Source of the DNA: Buttiauxella sp. A111
GTDB lineage: Bacteria; Pseudomonadota; Gammaproteobacteria; Enterobacterales; Enterobacteriaceae
Reading direction: 5' to 3'
NCBI RefSeq assembly: GCF_014189855.1
Contig: NZ_BJFN01000007.1
Location: forward strand, 124,001 to 188,000
Length of the DNA stretch: 64,000 nucleotides
A program made the position numbers and the translations under genes. Below the pieces are notes generated by a model. That model saw only the letters and a program-made list of their open reading frames with translations. It was not told the DNA's origin and did no database searches. Positions 1 to 8,385 of the stretch are shown one piece after another; position 1 is the first letter of the stretch; each line of letters begins with the position of its first letter.

Positions 1-210
1 CAAATCCCACTGGTTTTGTTGTGCAAAAAACACCAGTGCGCGACGAATTTGTCCGTTAGGCAGATTTTGGTAGCCGCAATCATTTTTCAGGAACACAAAA
101 ACCGCAGTAAGATCGGCCATATCTTCTGCTTCAGACTCGCTAAGTGCCTGACTGCTGGTAGAAAAAGCCAGCAACAATCCCAGCATTAATGCCCTAACAC
201 CCATCTTCAT
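1..210 (-). CDS. yacC: YacC, PulS/OutS-type lipoprotein-like small exported protein (partial, N-terminal 70 residues)
   Basis: The reverse strand from 210 reads MKMGVRALMLGLLLAFSTS and then SQALSESEAEDMADLTAV, running off the left edge of the window. The first 22 or so residues form a Sec-type signal peptide ending at SQA. The remainder (LKNDCGYQNLPNGQIRRAL) matches the E. coli YacC family, which resembles the PulS/OutS pilotins of type II secretion. No secretion locus is visible here and the function of YacC is not established. The gene is divergent from cueO, with a 156-bp gap that carries the cueO promoter. An ATG two codons inside (204) is an alternative start. Confidence 0.85.
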   Translation of the reverse strand, partial: MKMGVRALMLGLLLAFSTSSQALSESEAEDMADLTAVFVFLKNDCGYQNLPNGQIRRALVFFAQQNQWDL

Positions 211-302
211 CACATCTACCACTTTTTATCAGATACGAAACGTTAGCACAGTTGAGCAAGACGCGACGAGAATTATTCACAGCTCTATTCTCTGGGTAAA
301 AC

Positions 303-333
303 TTGACCTTCCCCTTGGGTAAAGGTTTATGCT
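303..333 (+). promoter_or_regulatory. CueR-type copper-responsive promoter of cueO
   Basis: A -35 hexamer TTGACC (303-308) and a -10 hexamer TATGCT (328-333) are separated by 19 bp, the lengthened spacer typical of MerR-family activated promoters. The spacer holds a dyad, ACCTT (306-310) and AAGGT (322-326), as in known CueR sites. In E. coli CueR activates cueO when Cu(I) rises, so the same control is inferred here. cueR itself is not in the window. Confidence 0.8.
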
Positions 334-366
334 CAACAGCACGCCTGCTAAAGAAAGGAATTGAAT

Positions 367-1950
367 ATGCATCGCCGTGATTTTCTAAAATATTCTGCTG
401 CTATTGGTGCGTTTAGCGCTCTGCCGCTCTGGAGTAAAGCGGCACTGGCGGCCGACAGACCCGCATTGCCGATCCCCGGAATTCTCTCCCCTGATGCAAA
501 GAATAGCATCCGTTTAACCGTACAAGGCGGCAAAAGCACATTCAATGGAAAAACGGCCACCACTTGGGGTTATAACGGCAATTTGCTTGGGCCTGCGTTA
601 CAGCTTAGTCAGGGTGAAGAAGTCACCGTTGAGATAAATAACACCCTCGCGGAAGAGACGACGCTTCACTGGCATGGTTTAGAAATCCCCGGCGATGTCG
701 ACGGCGGTCCACAAGGTGTCATTGCCGCAGGTGGCAAACGCACCGTGAAATTTACACCGCAGCAACGCGCGGCAACGTGCTGGTTCCACCCGCATCAGCA
801 TGGAAAAACGGGTCATCAGGTCGCGATGGGCCTTGCGGGGCTGGTATTGATTGAGGATAGCGAAAGCCGTGCGCTGCGCTTACCGAAGCAGTGGGGCATC
901 GATGATGTGCCGCTGATTATTCAGGACAAGCGTTTCAGTGCCGATGGGCAAATTGATTATCAACTGGATCTGATGAGTGCGGCTGTTGGTTGGTTTGGCG
1001 ACACGCTGTTGTGTAACGGAGCGGTGTACCCACAGCATGCTAACCCGCGTGGCTGGCTGCGTTTACGTTTGCTCAATGGCTGTAACGCTCGTTCATTAAA
1101 TATTGCTGCCAGCGATAACCGACCGTTGTACGTGATTGCCAGCGATGGTGGCCTGCTCGCGGAACCGGTTAAAGTCACCGAACTCTCCATGTTAATGGGG
1201 GAGCGCTTCGAAGTGCTGGTGGATACTCGTGACGGCAAAGCGTTTGATATCGTCACGCTGCCGGTTAAACAAATGGGTATGACGGTCGCGCCTTTTGACC
1301 AGCCAGTGCCTGTCGTGCGCATCCAACCGTTGATTATCGCCGCTTCTGCCGAACTGCCCGATAAGCTGGCTACTGTCCCGGCGATACCCAATCATGAAGG
1401 GGTTACCGAACGCTGGTTGCAACTGATGATGGATCCGATGCTGGATATGATGGGAATGCAGGCGCTGATGGATAAATACGGCCCTCAGGCGATGGGCGGC
1501 ATGGGCATGTCCGGGCATGGCAATATGGGCGGCATGGGGAATATGGACCATGGCAAGATGAATCATGGCGGCATGAATCACGGCAAACAGGGCGCTGGTT
1601 TCGATTTCCATAATGCGAATAAGATTAACGGCAAAGCGTTTGATATGAATACGCCAGCTTTCGCCGCCGAAAAGGGCAAATACGAGAAATGGACGATTTC
1701 CGGCGAAGGCGACATGATGCTGCATCCTTTCCATATTCATGGAACGCAATTCCGTATCCTCAGTGAGAATGGTCAACCGGTAGCGGCCCATCGTCAGGGC
1801 TGGAAAGATACCGTGCGTGTGGAAGGCGCGCGTAGCGAAGTGTTAGTGCGTTTTGATCATGTCGCTTCAAAGGAGCATGCGTATATGGCGCACTGCCATC
1901 TGCTCGAACATGAAGATACCGGCATGATGCTCGGATTTACGGTGGCGTAA
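367..1950 (+). CDS. cueO: Multicopper oxidase CueO (periplasmic cuprous oxidase)
   Basis: This 527-residue protein oxidises toxic Cu(I) to Cu(II) in the periplasm. It opens with a twin-arginine signal ([11 protein letters not shown] ... AALA), fitting Tat export of a folded copper enzyme. Copper-ligand motifs are visible: LHWHGLE and CWFHPHQHG in the first cupredoxin domain, then HPFHIHG and [15 protein letters not shown] in the third. A Met/His-rich insert (about residues 375-412, [20 protein letters not shown]) matches the substrate-copper segment of CueO. The ATG at 367 is preferred because AGGA at 356-359 gives normal spacing; the TTG at 361 is too close. It is monocistronic, under a CueR-type promoter, and converges on gcd. 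Confidence 0.97.
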   Translation: MHRRDFLKYSAAIGAFSALPLWSKAALAADRPALPIPGILSPDAKNSIRLTVQGGKSTFNGKTATTWGYNGNLLGPALQLSQGEEVTVEINNTLAEETTLHWHGLEIPGDVDGGPQGVIAAGGKRTVKFTPQQRAATCWFHPHQHGKTGHQVAMGLAGLVLIEDSESRALRLPKQWGIDDVPLIIQDKRFSADGQIDYQLDLMSAAVGWFGDTLLCNGAVYPQHANPRGWLRLRLLNGCNARSLNIAASDNRPLYVIASDGGLLAEPVKVTELSMLMGERFEVLVDTRDGKAFDIVTLPVKQMGMTVAPFDQPVPVVRIQPLIIAASAELPDKLATVPAIPNHEGVTERWLQLMMDPMLDMMGMQALMDKYGPQAMGGMGMSGHGNMGGMGNMDHGKMNHGGMNHGKQGAGFDFHNANKINGKAFDMNTPAFAAEKGKYEKWTISGEGDMMLHPFHIHGTQFRILSENGQPVAAHRQGWKDTVRVEGARSEVLVRFDHVASKEHAYMAHCHLLEHEDTGMMLGFTVA

Positions 1951-1955
1951 AATGG

Positions 1956-2038
1956 CCCTCACCCCGGCCCTCTCCCACGGGGAGAGGGGGAATACCGAAC
2001 GGTTCCCTCTCCCCGTGGGAGAGGGTTAGGGTGAGGGG
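1956..2038. repeat. REP-like palindromic repeat between convergent cueO and gcd
   Basis: Two 33-bp arms (1956-1988 and 2005-2037) are inverted copies of each other with three mismatches, and each arm is itself a hairpin built on CCCTCTCC/GGAGAGGG. The same CCCTCACC...CCCTCTCCC word recurs at 20030, 28957 and 39196, always in gaps next to gene 3' ends. The position between two converging genes suggests a role in 3'-end stability or termination. No transposase of the REP-associated type lies in this window. Confidence 0.85.
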
Positions 2039-2042
2039 AAAA

Positions 2043-4421
2043 CTACTTAGCGTCGTCCGGCAAAGCATAAGCAACAATATAGTCGCCCATCTTGGTTCCG
2101 AAGGAGCCGTGGCCACCCGCAGAAATCACGACGTACTGCTTGCCATTCACTTCATAGGTCATCGGCGTCGCTTGTCCACCGGCTGGCAGACGCGCTTCCC
2201 ACAGTTTGTCACCGTTGCTCATGTTATAAGCGCGCAAATAGTTATCTGCGGTTGCGCCAATAAACAGCACGTTCCCTGCGGTCGAAATTGGGCCGCCCAG
2301 CATTGGCATCCCCATTTTAAACGGCAGTGGAAGAGGTGAACTGTCACGCACCGTACCGATACGTTTCTTCCACACCACTTCATTGGTTTTCAAATCGATC
2401 GCAGAGATGTAGCCCCACGCCGGTTGCTTACACGGTAAGCCGAACGGAGAGAGGAACGGGTTCAGCGTCACGCCATATGGCACGCCGTACTGTGGCTGAA
2501 TGCCAGATTCAGAACCGCTACCTTTAGCATCTTTCGGTGGTTCCATTGGGTTGCCTGGACCGCGTGGCATCAGCTTAGAAACAAACGGCAGGGCCATTGG
2601 GTTGGCGATCGCCACCTGACGGTTCGGGTCAACTGAAATTCCACCCCACTCGAACATCCCCAGGTTGCCCGGGAATACCAGCGTGCCTTGCTCAGACGGC
2701 GGTGTGAAAATGCCTTCATAACGCAAGTTGTGGAAGATAATACGGCAGACCATCTGGTCATAGAGCGTCGCCCCCCACATATCCGCGCCGCTGAGATCTT
2801 TCTTCGGACGGAAGCTGAGGTCGGAGAACGGTTGGGTTGGCGTAACGTAATCACCTTTCGCTGCACCCTGCGGAACGGGTTTTTCCGGAGCCGGAACGAC
2901 CAGTTTGCCGTCACGACGGTCCAGCACAAAGATGTTGCCGGTTTTCGCAGGTGCGTAGATAACCGGGATCAGGTTGCCGTTCTTGTCGCTAATATCGGCA
3001 AGTGTTGGCTGCGATGGCATGTCCATATCCCACAGGTCGTGGTGAACCGTTTGATAAGACCATGCCAGTTTCCCGGTCGTTGCGTTCAAAGCGACAATGC
3101 TGCTGGCATAGCGCTCCTGTTCCGGTGTGCGATTACCGCCCCAAATATCTGGCGTGGTGACCCCCATCGGCAGGTAGACCAAATCAAGCTTTGCATCATA
3201 GGCGGCTGGCGCCCAGGAGTTCGGCGAGTTAAGGGTGAAATGATGTTCGTCGCCTGGAATGGTATTCGGATCTTTTGCACCCGGGTCGAATGCCCACAGC
3301 AGCTTTCCGCTGTTCACATCAAAGCCACGGATAACACCAGACGGCTCGCGAGTAGAGAAGTTATCTGTTACTGCACCCGCAATCACAATCACTTTATCGG
3401 TGATAACTGGCGGTGAAGTGGGTTCATACATGCCTGGTGTTGTCACCGGCATATTGGTTTGCAGATTCAGAATGCCTTTGTTAGCAAAGCTTTCGCACAG
3501 CTGGCCGTTATCGGCATTGATGGCAAACAGACGCCCGTCATTCACCGGAAGGATGATACGACGTGGGCAGTCTGAAACGACATCCGGACTTGCGTTATCC
3601 GCAGTCGCTTCGTGATAAGAAACCCCACGGCAAGTCACGTGCTGGAACGAAGGGTTGGTATCCAGTCGCGGATCGAATTTCCACTTCTGCTTACCGGTTG
3701 CCGCATCCAGCGCAAACAGTTGCTGGTGAGCGGTACACAGGTAAAGCGTGTCGCGGATTTTAATCGGAGTGACTTCGTTGGTGATTTCACCCGGATCGGT
3801 TGGGCGCTTCACGTCACCCGTCTGGAAGGTCCACGCCTCTTTAAGCTGACCGACGTTTTTATCGTTGATCTGTTTTAAAGGAGAGTAGCGCTGTCCTTCC
3901 TGATTGCGACCATATGCAGGCCAATCGGCATCAGGAATGGTGGAGCTTGCTGTCTTTGTCAGTTCATCGCTTTTCAGCGTGCCGTTAATTTCTTGCGGAT
4001 CGTTAAATACCGCCCAGGCCAGCCCAATCACGGTAACAACCAGTACTGCCCCTAGCGCGGGAGCGGCACCTGTAGCCGGTTGAATCAGATGACGATAAAC
4101 AAACGGTAGCAGTAACCAAACGCCGAAGAAGAAAAGTACGTCTAAACGCGGTGTTAATGCCCAGAAATCGAAACCGACTTCCCAGACTGACCACACTGCG
4201 GTGCAAAGCAGTAATGCGGCATAGAGCCACAGCGCCAATGCTTTACGTTGCCAAAGTAAACCTGCGGTGACTAGCATCACCACCCCTGCAATTGGGTAGT
4301 ACCAGGAACCCCCAATTGCCACTAACCATATCCCGCCAATAAGTAAATACAGCCCGGTCAGTACTGCAAACAGGGCTGTTAAGGTTGCGATGACTCGCGA
4401 ACCAGAGTTATTTGTTTTCAC
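2043..4421 (-). CDS. gcd: Quinoprotein glucose dehydrogenase (PQQ-dependent, membrane-bound)
   Basis: The 792-residue enzyme oxidises glucose to gluconolactone at the periplasmic face and passes electrons to ubiquinone. The first 140 residues or so contain five hydrophobic membrane segments. The rest is the PQQ beta-propeller with family signatures such as DWPAYGRNQEGQRYSPL near its start, WGGNRTPEQERYASSIVAL, and the C-terminal GGHGSFGTKMGDYIVAYALP. The GTG at 4421 (VKTNNSGSR) is chosen because it matches the E. coli N-terminus and has an AAGAG element upstream; an in-frame ATG further upstream would add 17 residues. PQQ synthesis genes are not in this window, so holoenzyme formation may depend on external PQQ. 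A CRP-type site lies upstream. Confidence 0.95.
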   Translation of the reverse strand: MKTNNSGSRVIATLTALFAVLTGLYLLIGGIWLVAIGGSWYYPIAGVVMLVTAGLLWQRKALALWLYAALLLCTAVWSVWEVGFDFWALTPRLDVLFFFGVWLLLPFVYRHLIQPATGAAPALGAVLVVTVIGLAWAVFNDPQEINGTLKSDELTKTASSTIPDADWPAYGRNQEGQRYSPLKQINDKNVGQLKEAWTFQTGDVKRPTDPGEITNEVTPIKIRDTLYLCTAHQQLFALDAATGKQKWKFDPRLDTNPSFQHVTCRGVSYHEATADNASPDVVSDCPRRIILPVNDGRLFAINADNGQLCESFANKGILNLQTNMPVTTPGMYEPTSPPVITDKVIVIAGAVTDNFSTREPSGVIRGFDVNSGKLLWAFDPGAKDPNTIPGDEHHFTLNSPNSWAPAAYDAKLDLVYLPMGVTTPDIWGGNRTPEQERYASSIVALNATTGKLAWSYQTVHHDLWDMDMPSQPTLADISDKNGNLIPVIYAPAKTGNIFVLDRRDGKLVVPAPEKPVPQGAAKGDYVTPTQPFSDLSFRPKKDLSGADMWGATLYDQMVCRIIFHNLRYEGIFTPPSEQGTLVFPGNLGMFEWGGISVDPNRQVAIANPMALPFVSKLMPRGPGNPMEPPKDAKGSGSESGIQPQYGVPYGVTLNPFLSPFGLPCKQPAWGYISAIDLKTNEVVWKKRIGTVRDSSPLPLPFKMGMPMLGGPISTAGNVLFIGATADNYLRAYNMSNGDKLWEARLPAGGQATPMTYEVNGKQYVVISAGGHGSFGTKMGDYIVAYALPDDAK

Positions 4422-4473
4422 AATTATCACGCTCTTAAAAATTTGATAGCAATTCATTATAGTTATTAACAAG

Positions 4474-4489
4474 TGTGATATTCATCACA
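4474..4489. promoter_or_regulatory. CRP-type binding site between gcd and hpt
   Basis: TGTGA-N6-TCACA is present with both half-sites exact, 52 bp upstream of the gcd start codon and 128 bp upstream of hpt. E. coli gcd is reported to be negatively affected by cAMP-CRP, so gcd is the more likely target. Whether the site represses gcd or serves hpt is inference. Confidence 0.7.
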
Positions 4490-4617
4490 TAAATGGCCTT
4501 TTTACGGATAGCGGATGAGAATGTGTTTTGCTGTTATACTGCTGGCCTGAATATTTTGTATTGGTTTACAATCAACCAATATCGAATGATTTATTTTTAA
4601 ATCATATGGTTATAACT

Positions 4618-5154
4618 ATGAAACATACTGTTGAAGTGATGATCCCCGAAGCGGAGATCAAAGCCCGTATCGCTGAGTTGGGTCGTGAGATCACTGAACA
4701 TTATCGTGATAGCGGTAGTGATATGGTGCTGGTTGGTCTGCTGCGTGGCTCATTTATGTTCATGGCGGACCTGTGCCGTGAAGTCCACGTGCCACACGAA
4801 GTCGATTTTATGACGGCATCGAGTTATGGCAGCGGCATGTCCACCACCCGCGATGTGAAAATCCTGAAAGATCTCGATGAAGATATTCGCGGTAAAGACG
4901 TGCTGATCGTCGAAGATATTATCGATTCCGGTAATACGCTGAGCAAAGTGCGCGAAATTCTGAGCCTGCGTGAGCCAAAGTCACTGGCAATTTGTACGCT
5001 GCTGGATAAACCGGAGCGTCGTGAAGTGGACGTGAACGTTGAGTGGGTGGGTTTCGCCATTCCTGACGAATTCGTGGTGGGTTATGGTATTGACTACGCT
5101 CAGCGTTATCGCCATCTGCCATACGTCGGTAAAGTGGTTCTGCTGGACGAGTAA
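4618..5154 (+). CDS. hpt: Hypoxanthine phosphoribosyltransferase
   Basis: The 178-residue salvage enzyme converts hypoxanthine (and less efficiently guanine) plus PRPP into IMP or GMP. It shows the phosphoribosyltransferase PRPP loop [15 protein letters not shown] (about residues 99-113), the flexible-loop segment [11 protein letters not shown], and the purine-contacting [15 protein letters not shown]. The ATG at 4618 reproduces the E. coli start [14 protein letters not shown]. The Shine-Dalgarno match is poor, and an alternative in-frame ATG at 4606 would add four residues. It is divergent from gcd and convergent with can, with a shared terminator. Confidence 0.97.
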   Translation: MKHTVEVMIPEAEIKARIAELGREITEHYRDSGSDMVLVGLLRGSFMFMADLCREVHVPHEVDFMTASSYGSGMSTTRDVKILKDLDEDIRGKDVLIVEDIIDSGNTLSKVREILSLREPKSLAICTLLDKPERREVDVNVEWVGFAIPDEFVVGYGIDYAQRYRHLPYVGKVVLLDE

Positions 5155-5183
5155 CGTGTCGAAAAGCGCGAAGTTTTGACGTT

Positions 5184-5209
5184 AAAAAAGGGCCTTTAAG
5201 GCCCTTTTT
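5184..5209. terminator. Bidirectional rho-independent terminator between hpt and can
   Basis: The GGGCC/GGCCC hairpin is flanked by six A on the left and five T on the right, so it can end transcripts arriving from hpt (+) and from can (-). Confidence 0.85.
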
Positions 5210-5219
5210 GCTATCTGTG

Positions 5220-5900
5220 TTACTGAGAAGGTGTTCTATTCTTGTGGCTGATATGAGAATTCTGAAGATTTGAAATCCCGCTACGGTAGCCCTGTTCCAG
5301 CGATTCGCGGCTGGTGGCAGTCACTTCCAAATCGCGCAGGCGACCATCGTGAATACCGTAAGCCCAACCGTGTACGGTGACTTTTTGTCCACGTTTCCAC
5401 GCGGACTGCATAATGGTGGAATGGCCGAGGTTATAAACCTGCTCCATTACGTTCAGTTCGCAAAGCGTATCCAGACGCTGCTCCGGTGGGAGTTCTCCCA
5501 GTAGGGAGCTATGCTTGAACCAGATATCGCGGATGTGCAACAGCCAGTTGTTAATCAGCCCTAAATCTGGGTTCTCAACCGCCGCTTGTACACCACCGCA
5601 TCCGTAGTGACCGCAGATGATAATGTGTTCAACTTCAAGAACATCTACTGCGTACTGAACAACAGAAAGGCAATTCAAATCCGTATGAATGACCAGGTTT
5701 GCCACATTACGGTGAACAAACAACTCGCCAGGCTCAAGGCCCGTCAGACGCTCGGCAGGTACGCGGCTATCGGAACAGCCAATCCACAAGAAGCGAGGTT
5801 TTTGGGCTTGAGACAAACGTTCAAAAAAACCCGGATCTTCGTCCTCCATCAGTTTTGACCAGACCTGGTTATTGCTGATGAGGGTATCAATGTCTTTCAT
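5220..5900 (-). CDS. can: Beta-class carbonic anhydrase
   Basis: The 226-residue cytoplasmic zinc enzyme interconverts CO2 and bicarbonate, supplying bicarbonate for carboxylases. Zinc ligands are visible in CSDSR (about residues 42-46) and in [12 protein letters not shown] (His and Cys, about 98-105). The ATG at 5900 reproduces the E. coli start [11 protein letters not shown]. The C-terminus ([12 protein letters not shown]) is a few residues longer than in E. coli and ends at the hpt terminator. An ERIC element occupies the divergent gap towards yadG. Confidence 0.97.
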   Translation of the reverse strand: MKDIDTLISNNQVWSKLMEDEDPGFFERLSQAQKPRFLWIGCSDSRVPAERLTGLEPGELFVHRNVANLVIHTDLNCLSVVQYAVDVLEVEHIIICGHYGCGGVQAAVENPDLGLINNWLLHIRDIWFKHSSLLGELPPEQRLDTLCELNVMEQVYNLGHSTIMQSAWKRGQKVTVHGWAYGIHDGRLRDLEVTATSRESLEQGYRSGISNLQNSHISHKNRTPSQ

Positions 5901-5972
5901 GGAAGTTAACAACCTGTAACAGGAGAAGTGCGTTGAGGTAATATAGGGCAACTGAATAAATTTTAAAACAGC

Positions 5973-6096
5973 TATCCCCTTCATACTTCAAGCTGCATGT
6001 GCGTTGGCTGCGCTCAATCACCCGAATCACTTACCTGAGTAAGCTCATCGGGATTCTTGTTCTTGCCGCCTTCATGCAACTCGAATTATTTGGGGC
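5973..6096. repeat. ERIC (IRU) element in the can-yadG divergent gap
   Basis: This is an approximately 124-bp ERIC palindrome: outer arm CATACTTCAAGCTGCATG, core CACTTACCTGAGTAAG and closing arm TGCAACTCGAATTATTTGGG. It fills most of the 233 bp between two divergent start codons and ends 37 bp before yadG, so it lies within or next to both 5' untranslated regions. Confidence 0.93.
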
Positions 6097-6133
6097 GCAA
6101 CTTTTTTTGTACCGGACAAGGCAACCGTAAATA

Positions 6134-7060
6134 ATGACAATTGCATTAGAACTGGAACAGTTAACGAAAACCTATGCAGGCGGTGTACAGGCACTGCGCG
6201 GCATAGATCTTCGTGTTGAAGCAGGGGACTTTTACGCCCTGCTGGGGCCAAACGGCGCAGGAAAATCCACCACTATCGGTATTATCAGCTCGTTGGTAAA
6301 TAAAACCTCAGGTCGGGTTCGCGTGTTTGGTTACGATCTGCAAAAAGACATTGTTAACGCCAAACGCCAGCTTGGGCTGGTGCCGCAGGAATTTAACTTC
6401 AACCCATTTGAGACGGTGCAACAGATTGTTGTACATCAGGCGGGTTATTACGGCGTTGAACGTAGCGAAGCCATCGCACGTAGCGAAAAATACCTGAAAC
6501 AGCTCGATCTGTGGGAAAAACGCAACGAACGTGCGCGCATGTTGTCCGGTGGCATGAAGCGCCGTTTGATGATTGCCCGTGCCTTGATGCATGAGCCTAA
6601 ATTGTTAATTCTTGATGAACCAACAGCGGGCGTCGACATCGAACTGCGCCGTTCAATGTGGGGCTTCCTGAAGGATCTGAACGACAAAGGCACCACCATT
6701 ATTTTGACCACCCACTATCTTGAAGAAGCAGAGATGCTGTGCCGCAACATCGGTATTATTCAAAATGGCGAGTTAGTCGAAAATACGTCAATGAAATCAT
6801 TACTCTCCAAACTGAAGTCAGAAACTTTTATCCTCGATTTAGCGCCGAAAAGCCCGCTGCCACAGCTTGATGGCTACCAGTATCGCCTGGTGGATACGTC
6901 GACTCTGGAAGTTGAAGTGCTGCGCGAGCAGGGGATAAATAGTGTTTTCAGTCAGTTAAGTTCGCAAGGTGTTCAGGTATTAAGTATGCGTAACAAAGCA
7001 AACCGTCTTGAAGAGCTGTTCGTCACGCTGGTAAACGGGTCAAAAGGAGACCAGGCATGA
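6134..7060 (+). CDS. yadG: ABC-type exporter ATP-binding protein YadG
   Basis: The 308-residue ATPase has Walker A GPNGAGKST (residues 38-46), signature LSGGM (137-141) and Walker B LLILDEP (157-163), followed by the switch region THYLEEAEML. The last 100 residues form the C-terminal extension seen in the ABC-2 exporter group (DrrA-like). Its stop overlaps the yadH start by 4 bp (ATGA), so the two are translationally coupled and form one transporter. The substrate of YadGH is not known. Confidence 0.95.
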   Translation: MTIALELEQLTKTYAGGVQALRGIDLRVEAGDFYALLGPNGAGKSTTIGIISSLVNKTSGRVRVFGYDLQKDIVNAKRQLGLVPQEFNFNPFETVQQIVVHQAGYYGVERSEAIARSEKYLKQLDLWEKRNERARMLSGGMKRRLMIARALMHEPKLLILDEPTAGVDIELRRSMWGFLKDLNDKGTTIILTTHYLEEAEMLCRNIGIIQNGELVENTSMKSLLSKLKSETFILDLAPKSPLPQLDGYQYRLVDTSTLEVEVLREQGINSVFSQLSSQGVQVLSMRNKANRLEELFVTLVNGSKGDQA

Positions 7061-7827
7061 TGCATCTCTATTGGGTGGCGTTAAAAAGTATCTGGACCAA
7101 AGAAATCCATCGTTTCACGCGTATCTGGATTCAAACGCTAGTACCGCCGGTCATCACTATGACCCTGTATTTTATTATTTTCGGTAACTTGATCGGCTCG
7201 CAAATCGGCTCAATGCATGGTTTTACTTACATGCAGTTCATCGTGCCGGGTTTGATCATGATGGCGGTGATCACTAATTCTTATGCCAACGTAGCGTCTT
7301 CATTCTTTAGCGCAAAATTCCAGCGCAACATTGAGGAGTTGCTGGTGGCACCGGTGCCGACCCATATCATTATTGCGGGTTACGTTGGTGGCGGTGTTGC
7401 ACGTGGCTTGTGCGTTGGGGTTATGGTAACTGCCGTTTCGTTGTTCTTCGTGCCATTCCAGGTTCATTCATGGCTCTTTGTCGCATTGACGCTGTTGCTG
7501 ACGGCAATTCTGTTTTCGCTGGCGGGTCTGCTGAACGCGGTGTTTGCCAAAACCTTTGACGACATCAGCCTGATCCCCACTTTTGTGCTGACTCCGCTGA
7601 CCTATTTGGGGGGGGTGTTCTACTCTCTGACGCTGCTGCCGCCGTTCTGGCAGGCGCTGTCCCACTTGAACCCAGTGGTGTATATGATCAGTGGTTTCCG
7701 TTACGGCTTCCTGGGCATCAATGACGTACCGCTGCTGTTCACCATCACGGTACTGGTCGGCTTTATCACCGCATTCTATATTCTGTGCTGGTATTTGATT
7801 CAACGTGGGCGTGGTCTGCGTAGCTAA
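7057..7827 (+). CDS. yadH: ABC-2 type exporter permease YadH
   Basis: The 256-residue inner-membrane protein has about six hydrophobic segments and the ABC-2 permease signature in the segment NPVVYMISGFRYGFLG near the C-terminus. It pairs with YadG, whose reading frame it overlaps by 4 bp. Position 7608-7615 is a run of eight G inside the LGGVF codons. The frame stays open through it, but such a tract could slip. The transported substrate is unknown. Confidence 0.95.
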   Translation: MMHLYWVALKSIWTKEIHRFTRIWIQTLVPPVITMTLYFIIFGNLIGSQIGSMHGFTYMQFIVPGLIMMAVITNSYANVASSFFSAKFQRNIEELLVAPVPTHIIIAGYVGGGVARGLCVGVMVTAVSLFFVPFQVHSWLFVALTLLLTAILFSLAGLLNAVFAKTFDDISLIPTFVLTPLTYLGGVFYSLTLLPPFWQALSHLNPVVYMISGFRYGFLGINDVPLLFTITVLVGFITAFYILCWYLIQRGRGLRS

Positions 7828-8089
7828 TTTTCATAGCCTCCCTGAGAGGCTGTCTCTTAGTCACATCTTTGAGATTAGGATTGGCTGTTTATGTCGGAAG
7901 TGGTGAAAGTTCCGTTCACTCGAAGTCTTCCGCTACATGCAGCCACCGAACCGGTGAACGTCCGAAGGGTGTTCACCGTCACACCCCTCGCTTTCACTCC
8001 ACAATACGATGTTTACATTGCATCGCTTTAGATTTTTCAGCAAAACAAGGTCTGCGTTATCTACCTGAACTTGCCGCGACCCCCTTGTT

Positions 8090-8241
8090 CCCGGCTTAAA
8101 TCGCCACAGTTTTTCCCCTTCAGTCAGGGTTGAGCCGCTGGGAGCGGCGAAAGAGAGCGATCGTCGGGAACGAATCGCGAACGACCCTGAATGTTGGGGG
8201 AAAACTGGGGTTTACCGCTTTAGCGGCGATTTATTGGCCGG
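8090..8241. other. Nested stem-loop domain, possible structured RNA
   Basis: An outer stem pairs 8090-8105 with 8225-8241, including TAAATCGCC (8097-8105) with GGCGATTTA (8225-8233). Inside, 8107-8130 pairs with 8184-8207. Within that, GCCGCT/AGCGGC (8134-8148) and GCGAT/ATCGC make two terminal hairpins. The mismatches leave a long near-continuous stem. This organisation resembles a folded RNA domain more than a protein gene. No known RNA family was recognised. Confidence 0.5.
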
Positions 8242-8252
8242 GCGCCGAGGTC

Positions 8253-8279
8253 GCCAGGAGGATGCGTAATCCTCCTGGC
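8253..8279. repeat. Perfect 11-bp hairpin
   Basis: GCCAGGAGGAT (8253-8263) and ATCCTCCTGGC (8269-8279) are exact inverted copies around the loop GCGTA. It sits just inside the second nested inverted repeat of the 7850-8397 element. No T tract follows, so it is not a standard terminator. Confidence 0.8.
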
Positions 8280-8348
8280 ACGTTCACCGTTCGCAATAGT
8301 GACAGGGATAATCAGCCGCACGGGTGAACGGAAAACCCACGAAGCCAA

Positions 8349-8385
8349 CAGATCTCACCTTGGCAGACGGCCTCAGTGAGATCTG
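8349..8385. repeat. Perfect 10-bp inverted repeat with a shared upstream motif of yadI
   Basis: CAGATCTCAC (8349-8358) and GTGAGATCTG (8376-8385) are exact inverted copies around a 17-nt loop. The 14-mer ATCTCACCTTGGCA within it (8352-8365) recurs exactly at 8460-8473, 30 bp upstream of the yadI start codon. This may be a duplicated protein-binding site or a trace of element movement. Confidence 0.7.

Noticed and set aside
1501-1600. Frameshifted or misassembled repeat in cueO (Gly-Met-His rich region)
   Set aside because: The frame is continuous and the Met-rich insert is a known feature of CueO-type oxidases.
7869-8327. Two open frames (76 and 65 codons) inside the yadH-yadI gap as possible genes
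   Set aside because: They lack ribosome sites, read through the inverted-repeat arms, and their amino-acid composition is irregular with no family resemblance. The repeats explain the sequence better.
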